The notes under the pieces were generated by a model. That model was given only the letters and a program-made list of their open reading frames with translations. It had not been told where the DNA came from and ran no database searches. This document shows, piece after piece, positions 58,501 to 64,000 of a stretch of 64,000 nt of DNA (positions within the stretch are counted from its first letter, which is position 1; every line of letters begins with the position of its first letter). The DNA lies in contig URRR01000006.1 in the NCBI GenBank assembly GCA_900550365.1, positions 49,103 to 113,102 on the forward strand, in the 5' to 3' direction. A program made the position numbers and the translations under genes. The stretch is from an uncultured Prevotella sp. (lineage in GTDB: Bacteria > Bacteroidota > Bacteroidia > Bacteroidales > Bacteroidaceae).

Positions 58501-60051
58501 CCTCATCACGACATTTACTCTATTGAGGACCTTGCCCAGCTTATATTTGACCTGAAGAACGTCAATCCGAAGGCTGCGATAAGCGTTAAATTGGTTGCTG
58601 AGAGCGGCGTGGGAACAATCGCCGCCGGCGTAGCCAAGGCCAAGGCAGACCTCATCGTGATATCAGGCGCTGAGGGAGGAACGGGCGCAAGCCCGGCGTC
58701 AAGCATGCGTTTTGCCGGCATTTCGCCTGAAATCGGCATAAGCGAGACGCAGCAGACGCTCGTTAAGAACGGTCTTCGTGGCCATGTAAGGCTGCAGGTT
58801 GACGGACAGCTGAAGACCGGACGCGACATAATAATAATGTCTTTGCTCGGCGCTGAGGAGTTCGGCTTCGGCACGTTGCTGCTCATCGTGCTCGGCTGCG
58901 TTATGATGCGTAAGTGCAATCTGAATACATGTCCGCTCGGAGTGACCACCCAGAACCCGGAGCTTCGCCGCCACTTCCTCGGCAAGTACGAGTATCTTGT
59001 AAACTATTTCACCTTCCTTGCGCAGGAAGTACGTGAATATCTGGCTGAGATGGGCTACTCAAAGCTTGAGGACATCGTGGGTCATACGGAGCTGATTGTA
59101 CGTAAGGAGGCTGCTAAGGGCAGCAAACCTTCTATGCTGGACTTCACCCGTCTGCTGTTTAAAGAAGATGCATCATGCGCCCTGCACCATATGACGGGTC
59201 AGCCGCATGACCTCGGCAACGTGCTTGACCGCCAGATAATACGCTCCGCCCAGCGTGCTATTGAGGACAAGGACGAGGTGAATCTTGATTACGCAATCAA
59301 GAATACAGACCGCGCCGTGGGCACAATGCTTAGCGGACTGATAGCTGATAAGTATGGTGAAGAGGGTCTGCCTGACTCTACTATTAACATAAAGTTCAAG
59401 GGAAGTGCCGGCCAGAGCTTCGGCGCGTTCCTCGTAAAGGGTGTCAACTTCAAGCTGGAGGGCGAGGCAAACGACTACTTCGCCAAGGGCCTGAGCGGCG
59501 GACGCATAGCTATTCTGCCGCCTGTGCGCAGCAACTTCAATGCTGAAGACAACACCATAGCCGGCAACACGGGTCTCTACGGAGCAACTTCGGGTGAGCT
59601 GTACGTCAACGGAAAGGTTGGCGAACGCTTCGGCGTGCGCAACTCCGGGGCAATAGCTGTTATCGAAGGAGCAGGAGACCACTGCTGTGAGTACATGACC
59701 GGCGGCCGCGTAGTTGTTCTCGGAGAGACCGGACGCAACTTTGCAGCCGGCATGAGTGGCGGCGTTGCCTACGTATGGGACAAACGCCATAACTTCGATT
59801 ACTTCTGTAACATGGATATGGTGGAGATAAATCTTGTGGAAGAAAGCAGCTACCGCAAGGAGCTTCACGAGCTTATCCGCCAGCATTACCTTTACACCGG
59901 CTCAAAGCTTGCACGCACGATGCTTGACGACTGGAACCGTTACGTTGAGGACTTCATCCAGGTTGTGCCTATCGAATACAAGCGCGTGCTGCAGGAGGAG
60001 CAGGTAAAGAAACTGCAACAGAAGATAGCCGACATGCAGAGAGACTATTAA
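55573..60051 (+). CDS. gltB: Glutamate synthase large subunit
   Basis: 1492 residues. The N-terminal nucleophile glutaminase starts at Cys15 (HEHDACGVGMVVNI), so a 14-residue propeptide is removed. Central and FMN-binding synthase domains follow (GGEDNERFHSQVNGISLSSK, KPGEGGQLPGFKVDEVIAKT, ISGAEGGTGASPASSMRFAG). The 3Fe-4S cluster motif is CVMMRKCNLNTCPLGVTTQ. The C-terminal GXGXG beta-helix follows (GLYGATSGELYVNGKVGERF). It transfers the amide of glutamine to 2-oxoglutarate. It pairs with gltD, 185 bp downstream. Confidence 0.97.
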   Translation: MGNGLYNAEHEHDACGVGMVVNIHGNKSHELVDNALKVLENMRHRGAEGADNKTGDGAGIMLQIPHEFILLQGIPVPEKGKYGTGLVFLPKDARRQQDILSVMIEEIEREGLSLMHLRNVPTNPECLGETALESEPDIKQLFVTGVTDDRVLTFERTLYLIRKRIERRISDKDFYVCSLSSKNIVYKGMLSSLQLRQYFPDLTNKYFTSGLALVHSRFSTNTFPTWSLAQPFRLLAHNGEINTIRGNRGWMQARESVLSSDALGDIKDISPIVQPGMSDSASLDNVFEFFVMSGLSLPHAMALMVPESFNDKNPISEDLKAFYEYHSILMEPWDGPAALLFSDGRYAGGMLDRNGLRPARYTITKNDMMVVASEVGVMDFDPSEIAEKGRLQPGKILLIDTQEGKIYYDGEIKERLAAEHPYRQWLSTNRIQLEKLKSGRKVSNAVDDLVRHELMFGYGAEDIDNTIVPMCVNGQEPTAAMGNDTPLAVLSDRPQVFFNYFRQQFAQVTNPAIDSIRESLVMSLTEYIGRVGSGILRPDESNCKMVRLPHPILNNTQLDILCNIRYKGFNTVKLPMLFECAKGEDGLRSALDELCKKAARSVDEGYNYIILSDRDIDETHAAIPSLLAVSAVHHYLISVGKRVQTALIVESGEIRETMHAALLLGYGASALCPYMVFAILDDLVKRKKVQENYETAEANYIKAVKKALLKIMAKMGISTIRSYRGAKIFESIGLSESLLKTYFGTEVSTIGGIGLETIARDAVAMHDAGFAKKTDTDFLPNLGQFHYRKDGIRHAWNPETISTLQLATRTGDYKKYKEFTNLVDNKVDAIFIRDFFDFKRAATPLDIDKVEPVSSIVKHFVAGAMSFGALSKEAHEAIALAMNKLGTRSNTGEGGEDNERFHSQVNGISLSSKTKQVASGRFGVTTEYLVNAEEIQIKVAQGAKPGEGGQLPGFKVDEVIAKTRHSIPGISLISPPPHHDIYSIEDLAQLIFDLKNVNPKAAISVKLVAESGVGTIAAGVAKAKADLIVISGAEGGTGASPASSMRFAGISPEIGISETQQTLVKNGLRGHVRLQVDGQLKTGRDIIIMSLLGAEEFGFGTLLLIVLGCVMMRKCNLNTCPLGVTTQNPELRRHFLGKYEYLVNYFTFLAQEVREYLAEMGYSKLEDIVGHTELIVRKEAAKGSKPSMLDFTRLLFKEDASCALHHMTGQPHDLGNVLDRQIIRSAQRAIEDKDEVNLDYAIKNTDRAVGTMLSGLIADKYGEEGLPDSTINIKFKGSAGQSFGAFLVKGVNFKLEGEANDYFAKGLSGGRIAILPPVRSNFNAEDNTIAGNTGLYGATSGELYVNGKVGERFGVRNSGAIAVIEGAGDHCCEYMTGGRVVVLGETGRNFAAGMSGGVAYVWDKRHNFDYFCNMDMVEINLVEESSYRKELHELIRQHYLYTGSKLARTMLDDWNRYVEDFIQVVPIEYKRVLQEEQVKKLQQKIADMQRDY

Positions 60052-60230
60052 TTTAAAGCGGACAAGTTGACAAGCAGACAAGCAAACAAGTTGATAGCCA
60101 AGCAAGCAACAGGCAAACAAGGGAATATCAGACAAGTAAATGACAGACCGGTTGCCGGCATATAAGTCTGCCTGCAAGGCAAATCTCCTTGTAACTCGTA
60201 ACTTGTCTGCCCGTCAACTAAAAACAAACA
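60052..60230. repeat. GACAAGCA octad repeats within the gltB-gltD gap
   Basis: The left half holds GGACAAGTTGACAAGCAGAC AAGCAAACAAGTTGATAGCC and AAGCAAGCAACAGGCAAACA. The right half holds GCCTGCAAGGCAAATCTCCT TGTAACTCGTAACTTGTCTG. The GCAAATCTCCTTG part is the same core that follows the palindromic repeats elsewhere. It lies between two subunit genes that should be co-transcribed. Confidence 0.7.
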
Positions 60231-60236
60231 ATAAAT

Positions 60237-61583
60237 ATGGGCAATCCAAAAGCATTTTTGACGATACACCGCAAGGAAGCGGGATACAGACCGGTACATG
60301 ACCGTATTCATGATTTTGGCGAGGTAGAGCAGACGCTCAACTCTAACGACCGCCGCCAGCAGGCGTCGCGCTGCATGGACTGCGGCGTGCCTTTCTGCCA
60401 TTGGGCGTGTCCGCTTGGCAACAAACCGCCTGAGTGGAACGACGCTTTGTACAAAGGAGACTGGGAACTGGCTTACCGCCTGCTCAACTCCACCAACGAC
60501 TTTCCTGAGTTTACGGGACGCATTTGTCCTGCATTGTGTGAGAAGGCATGCGTACTTAACCTTACCGAACACGAGCCTACGACCAACAGAGAGGACGAGG
60601 CTGCCATTACGGAGCATGCCTTTGAGGAGAACTATGTACGCATTCATCACCCCGAACGTAACGGTAAGAAGGTGGCTGTGGTAGGCTCAGGTCCGGCCGG
60701 ACTTGTCGCCGCTAACCGTCTTAACCTGCTTGGATATGCCGTAACAGTGTTTGACAAGAACGAGGACGCGGGCGGACTGCTGCGTTACGGCATACCTAAC
60801 TTCAAGCTGAACAAGGCCGTCATCGACCGCCGCATGGATGTGCTGAGGGCTGAAGGAATAGAATTTAAGTTTAATCAGACCATAAACGTAGAGCAGCTTC
60901 CTGACGGTTTTGACGCCTACATAATAGCTACGGGCACTCCGCAGGCACGCGACTTGAACATACCCGGCCGTGAGCTTAAGGGTGTTTACTTCGCGCTTGA
61001 CATGCTGGCTCAGCAGAACCGTGTGCTGGCGGGCATGGAGTTCAAGCGTGACGAGCTGGTTAACGCCAAGGGAAAGGATGTTCTTGTAATCGGCGGCGGC
61101 GACACCGGCAGCGACTGTATCGGTACAGCTCACCGCCAGGGATGCAAGAGCGTTACTCAGATAGAGATTATGCCGAAGCCCGTCGAAGGTCCTGACGACC
61201 CGCAGAACCCGTGGCCAAACTGGCCGCGCACGCTGAAAACCACATCGAGCCATGAGGAGGGCTGTATCCGCAGGTGGAACATCAACTCGCTGCGCTTTAT
61301 CGGTAAAGACGGCAAAGTGACCGGAGTTGAGGTGCAGGAGATAACGTGGAAGCCTAATCCGGAGGGCGGCCGCCCCGTTATGGAGCCTGTCGGCAAGCCC
61401 GAAGTGATAAAGGCAGACATGGTGTTGCTGGCTATGGGCTTCCTCAAACCGCAGCAGCCGGAGTTCGCTCCGAACGTGTTTGTATGCGGTGATGCCGCCA
61501 GCGGAGCATCGCTCGTTGTGCGTGCAATGGCCGGTGGGCGCGATGCGGCACGGCGTGCAGATGCTTATCTCTCTGCAGAATAA
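60237..61583 (+). CDS. gltD: Glutamate synthase small subunit
   Basis: 448 residues. The N-terminal ferredoxin-like region holds the two [4Fe-4S] cysteine sets (CMDCGVPFCHWACPLGNKPP and GRICPALCEKACVLN). It is followed by the FAD site (KVAVVGSGPAGLVAANRLN) and NADPH site (DVLVIGGGDTGSDCIGTAHR). It supplies electrons from NADPH to GltB. Length is a little below the 470 residues of enteric GltD. It ends in strong terminators. Confidence 0.97.
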   Translation: MGNPKAFLTIHRKEAGYRPVHDRIHDFGEVEQTLNSNDRRQQASRCMDCGVPFCHWACPLGNKPPEWNDALYKGDWELAYRLLNSTNDFPEFTGRICPALCEKACVLNLTEHEPTTNREDEAAITEHAFEENYVRIHHPERNGKKVAVVGSGPAGLVAANRLNLLGYAVTVFDKNEDAGGLLRYGIPNFKLNKAVIDRRMDVLRAEGIEFKFNQTINVEQLPDGFDAYIIATGTPQARDLNIPGRELKGVYFALDMLAQQNRVLAGMEFKRDELVNAKGKDVLVIGGGDTGSDCIGTAHRQGCKSVTQIEIMPKPVEGPDDPQNPWPNWPRTLKTTSSHEEGCIRRWNINSLRFIGKDGKVTGVEVQEITWKPNPEGGRPVMEPVGKPEVIKADMVLLAMGFLKPQQPEFAPNVFVCGDAASGASLVVRAMAGGRDAARRADAYLSAE

Positions 61584-61607
61584 GTTTTCAGAATAACCAT
61601 ATAACGG

Positions 61608-61658
61608 CGTGACGGGGCGCGGCAGACATCTGCCGGCTCCGTCACGTCACGTTTTTTA
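61608..61658 (+). terminator. Intrinsic terminator of gltBD
   Basis: The outer stem GTGACGG (61609-61615) pairs with CCGTCAC (61639-61645) and the inner stem CGGCAGA pairs with TCTGCCG. GTCACGTTTTTT follows. A second small hairpin AAGGGC/GCCCTT with a T-rich tail (61663-61690) comes next and may be a back-up or serve the opposite gene. Confidence 0.7.
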
Positions 61659-61718
61659 TATTAAGGGCAGTGCCCTTTTCTATTTTATTTAACAGCAAGT
61701 TCCATTGGGGCGCGTCGT

Positions 61719-62288
61719 CTACAGCCCCACCACAACACACAGGCCGGTAGGCCCAACGGCCACGTCGACGTTACGTTTCCAGCCCGTTATCTTGTCGCCG
61801 AGCCAGTATCCGGCCTCCACCGAGAGCACACCTATAGCCGCTCCGGCCAGCACGTCGCCCCACCGGTGGCGGTTACGGCGCACACGGTCAACAGCCGTTA
61901 CTGTGGCTACGGTATATCCCGCCACGCTTATCCACGGGCTTACCTTGCGGAACTCCTTGTCGAGTATGGCCGCGCCGAAGAACGCGAACGACGTATGCCC
62001 TGACGGAAACGAGTGGCGGTCGGTGCCGTCGGGGCGGGTAGACTTGATTGAATACTTCAGTCCATACGTGAAAGCGGCGTCAATGGCAAACGCCGAGGCC
62101 GTGTTGACAATCAGCCGTTTCCACGGGCTTTGGCTCTCAACGCCCGCTGCTTTCATAGTATAAGCCGCGGCGATAGGCACAAACCGCAGATAGTCATCAA
62201 TCCCGTCGCCGTGGTAACGTTTATATTGAGCCATGCAGCCGGTACATGTCGCAAGTGCGACAATTATCGTAATCAGTCGTATTCGCAT
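61719..62288 (-). CDS. PAP2-family phosphatase, secreted or lipid-anchored
   Basis: 189 residues. An N-terminal signal (MRIRLITIIVALATCTGCMA) has a possible lipid Cys18. The full PAP2 catalytic set is present: KX6RP (KYSIKSTRP), PSGH (RHSFPSGHTSFAFF) and RX5HX3D (RVRRNRHRWGD). It removes phosphate from lipid or undecaprenyl-type pyrophosphates on the periplasmic side; substrate is not certain. It contrasts with the degenerate PAP2-like protein at 27935. A TACCTTTG box precedes the start codon by four bases. Confidence 0.88.
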   Translation of the reverse strand: MRIRLITIIVALATCTGCMAQYKRYHGDGIDDYLRFVPIAAAYTMKAAGVESQSPWKRLIVNTASAFAIDAAFTYGLKYSIKSTRPDGTDRHSFPSGHTSFAFFGAAILDKEFRKVSPWISVAGYTVATVTAVDRVRRNRHRWGDVLAGAAIGVLSVEAGYWLGDKITGWKRNVDVAVGPTGLCVVVGL

Positions 62289-62292
62289 TCTG

Positions 62293-62300
62293 CAAAGGTA
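62293..62300 (-). promoter_or_regulatory. -7 box abutting the PAP2 gene start
   Basis: Minus-strand TACCTTTG, then CAGA and ATG. The arrangement equals that at 25869 and 11417, so the mRNA would be leaderless. Confidence 0.5.
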
Positions 62301-62329
62301 CTGCTTTTAGCCGAACGGTGCAAGCGTTT

Positions 62330-62550
62330 GGGTGTTTTGAGGTTGTAAGGTTTTTAGGTTTGACGGTTATAAGGTTATACGTTTTTTAGTTTTTTGGGGG
62401 GTTTAGGGTTGTGCGGTTCTAAGGTTTTAAGTGTGTGACCGCCTAACCGTATAACCTTAAAACCTTAGAACCTTCAAACCTCCCAACCCCAATAACTTTC
62501 AAACCTCCCAACCCTAAAACCTTCAAACCGTATAACCAAAACAACACATA
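62330..62550. repeat. GGTTnTAA octad-repeat palindrome
   Basis: Left arm: GAGGTTGTAAGGTTTTTAGG TTTGACGGTTATAAGGTTAT ACG. The middle is T and G rich (TTTTTTGGGGGGTTTAGGGT TGTGCGG). The right arm is CCGTATAACCTTAAAACCTT AGAACCTTCAAACCTCCCAA CCCC and continues with AACCCTAAAACCTTCAAACC. Period is about 8 bp. Strand composition is strongly skewed, with G/T on one arm and A/C on the other. Confidence 0.8.
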
Positions 62551-62596
62551 TTACAAAAATATTTCATTATTTCAGGTTGTTTTCAGAATTGCCCTT

Positions 62597-62604
62597 TACT
62601 TTTG
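62597..62604 (+). promoter_or_regulatory. -7 box of the PepSY-like lipoprotein gene
   Basis: TACTTTTG lies 163 nt before the start at 62768. A TTGT at 62577-62580 has a 16-nt spacer. The transcript would include the second octad palindrome (62625-62745) in its leader. Confidence 0.4.
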
Positions 62605-62624
62605 CCAACAAAGAAATATATTAT

Positions 62625-62745
62625 CGGTTTGACGGTTTACCGGTTATAAGGTTATACGGTTGAAGGGTTATTCACCTTAAAACCTTAGAACCGCACAACC
62701 CAAGAACCTGAAAACCGCAAAACTACACAACCCTAAAACCGAAAA
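62625..62745. repeat. Second GGTTnTAA octad-repeat palindrome
   Basis: GGTTTGACGGTTTACCGGTT ATAAGGTTATACGGTTGAAG is followed by ACCTTAAAACCTTAGAACCG CACAACCCAAGAACC and CTACACAACCCTAAAACCG. It belongs to the same unit type as 62330-62550. Together they fill the gap before the PepSY-like gene. Confidence 0.75.
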
Positions 62746-62767
62746 TAAACCATAAAACCAAAAAATT

Positions 62768-63640
62768 ATGAAGACTATTGATTTATTGAAATGGACAATG
62801 GCGTGCGCTTTCGGCGCATTAGTGGTTACATCGTGCAGCGATGATGACGACGACAAGAGTGTGCCTGTGCCCGACGCAGTGCAGTCAGCCTTCGAAACAA
62901 GATTCGGCGATGTGGGTTACGTTGAGTGGGACCGTGAGCAAGGCGGATACCTTGTGGCCGAGTTCCGCAAGGACGGCAAGGACCATGACGCATGGTTTGA
63001 CAGCAACGGCACGTGGCTGATGACCGAAGTAGACCACGGCCGCGACCTCACCACACTGCCCCAGGAGGTGCAGAACGGTTACGCTGCTACTACTTATGCC
63101 CTGGCGCAATGGATTGTTGATGACATTGACGAGATACAGCGTCCGGCGTACGAGACAATCTACATCATCGAGGTAGAGAAGGCCGGTCAGCCTGACTACG
63201 ACCTCTATTTTGACCTTAGCGGCACTCTCATACGTGAGGTCCAGGGCGGCGATGGAGGCAGTCACGGCGGCATGGTAGGCAACAGTCTGCCGGCAGACAT
63301 CCAGTCGTTCATTGACCGTAACTATGCAGGAGCTACCGTCGTTGACTTTGACCGCGACGCCCGTGGCTACGAAGTTGACATCCGCCACGATGGCAAGAGC
63401 AAAGAGATACTGTTTGACACGTCTTACGCATGGGTGCAGACATCTACCGACCTCAGCCGTAACGTTCCCGCCCTTGTACGTCAGGCAGTGGAGGCGCAGT
63501 ATCCCGGCAAACGCATAGACGACTGTGACTACATCGAGACAGCTCAGGGAGAGAAGTATTATCTGGTTGACCTTGATAACTACAACATGGATCTTAAGGT
63601 TACTGAAGACGGTCAGATAACGGAAACACCGGATTATTAA
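62768..63640 (+). CDS. PepSY-like surface lipoprotein
   Basis: 290 residues. Lipoprotein signal with lipid Cys23 (FGALVVTSCSDDDDDKS). The acidic run just after the Cys resembles the Bacteroidetes surface-export signal, so an outer-surface location is likely. Two to three PepSY-like modules follow, each with a pattern VQSAFETRFGDVGYVEW / YLVAEFRKDGKDHDAWFD and DIQSFIDRNYAGATVVDFDR / YEVDIRHDGKSKEILFD. Such proteins are common in Bacteroidetes; inhibition of a protease is a family suggestion only. It stands alone and ends at an intrinsic terminator. Confidence 0.85.
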   Translation: MKTIDLLKWTMACAFGALVVTSCSDDDDDKSVPVPDAVQSAFETRFGDVGYVEWDREQGGYLVAEFRKDGKDHDAWFDSNGTWLMTEVDHGRDLTTLPQEVQNGYAATTYALAQWIVDDIDEIQRPAYETIYIIEVEKAGQPDYDLYFDLSGTLIREVQGGDGGSHGGMVGNSLPADIQSFIDRNYAGATVVDFDRDARGYEVDIRHDGKSKEILFDTSYAWVQTSTDLSRNVPALVRQAVEAQYPGKRIDDCDYIETAQGEKYYLVDLDNYNMDLKVTEDGQITETPDY

Positions 63641-63656
63641 AGACATAAGAAGGCGG

Positions 63657-63699
63657 CAGGCGGAGGCAGACAAGTTGACCTCCGCCTGTCTGCTTTTTT
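63657..63699 (+). terminator. Intrinsic terminator of the PepSY-like gene
   Basis: A perfect 10-bp stem (CAGGCGGAGG 63657-63666 with CCTCCGCCTG 63679-63688) and a 12-nt loop are followed by TCTGCTTTTTT. Confidence 0.75.
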
Positions 63700-63841
63700 C
63701 TCTTACTTAAGCGGCTTATGCCCCGAGAGGCTGTAGATGATGACCGTCCGCATTGCGGATGGATTTATTGTATAAGGGCCACTGGCCTTTATTTCTTGTG
63801 TTTTTATGGCATGAGAAATTCTGTGAATTATCCGATGATTT

Positions 63842-63950
63842 TCCAAAAGACGGCAAACGGCATTGCAAAAGGCCGTCAATCGCAAGCTAAAAGGCCGTTT
63901 TTTGCACTGCAAAAGACGGCCTTTTGTCTTTTCCTAAAATATGTTGACAG
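63842..63950 (-). repeat. REP-like double-hairpin element, copy J
   Basis: Read on the minus strand: CTGTCAACATATTTTAGG flank, ACAAAAGGCCGTCTTTTGCA, GTGCAAAAAACGGCCTTTTA, GCTTGCGATTGACGGCCTTT and TGCAATGCCGTTTGCCGTCT. It follows the PepSY-like gene. The rest of 63700-64000 has no gene that I can support. Confidence 0.85.
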
Positions 63951-64000
63951 ATTTTGTTTAAATAAACTACATCAGTTTACACATTCATTTTATCCGTACT

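Noticed and set aside
2995..63950. REP-like elements as plain rho-independent terminators
   Set aside because: Several lie between divergent genes, where no transcript ends, and they have two hairpins and a conserved non-hairpin flank.
1..64000. Insertion sequences, prophage, integrative elements, tRNA or rRNA genes
   Set aside because: No transposase, integrase, capsid, relaxase or RNA gene signature was found on either strand.

Overview
The window reads as a stretch of chromosome from a Bacteroidales bacterium, most likely a Prevotella-type species. Evidence: promoters of the Bacteroidetes form TTTG-N19-TAnnTTTG, few recognisable Shine-Dalgarno sequences, a type IX secretion pair (porU, porV), the long 622-residue form of IspG, DUF4290, and the gene order purH-mreBCD-mrdA-rodA. 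No rRNA, tRNA, CRISPR array, transposase, integrase or phage gene was seen. Gene content is mostly core metabolism and envelope biogenesis; the unusual material is between the genes.

Layout. 1-3,900: 5' part of an acetylxylan esterase, two tandem AraC regulators, and a small secreted protein of unknown role. 3,900-9,200: two half-size chromate (CHR) transporters and purL, which carries an in-frame insertion made of intergenic repeat. 9,600-12,300: two tandem aldo/keto reductases with a divergent AraC regulator. 12,300-14,300: a 110-bp tandem repeat, a probable small RNA unit and class II aldolase. 14,400-20,900 (minus): purH (cyclohydrolase domain only), mreB, mreC, mreD, PBP2 and rodA, the cell elongation operon. 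21,500-24,100: acpP, fabF and rnc. 24,100-31,200: HAD phosphatase and papain-like lipoprotein (minus), then rpoN, a PAP2-like membrane protein, purE and ispG. 31,600-41,200: a receiver-like/ATP-grasp fusion protein, a FAH-family hydrolase, porU, porV and ispF. 41,300-49,500: nadD, gmk and yicC (minus) divergent from tsaB, DUF4290, murA, rimM, dxr and rseP. 49,700-55,300: two unknown exported proteins and a membrane-anchored MutS-like ATPase. 55,500-61,600: gltB and gltD. 61,700-64,000: a PAP2 phosphatase and a PepSY-like surface lipoprotein.

Working relations. Three MEP isoprenoid genes (ispG, ispF, dxr) lie in separate operons. They supply the undecaprenyl carrier used by MurA-initiated peptidoglycan synthesis and by the MreBCD/PBP2/RodA elongation machine. 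Three purine genes (purL, purE, purH) are scattered. PorU and PorV are the outer-membrane attachment end of the type IX system.

Two families of intergenic DNA dominate the non-coding space. The first is a REP-like element of about 90-140 bp, present ten times. It is built from two hairpins of the AAAAGACGGCCTTTT type and usually has a TTGATAATCAG-like flank. The second is a set of long imperfect palindromes. Their arms are degenerate tandem repeats of 7 to 9 bp, many share a core resembling GCAAAGCATATGGCTTTAAC, and the unit sequence changes from locus to locus. One of these sits in frame inside purL, and two more contain the stop codons of purH and dxr. I regard this second family as the most promising undescribed feature of the window. 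Four genes also have a -7 promoter box 4 to 7 nt before the start codon, which suggests leaderless mRNAs.
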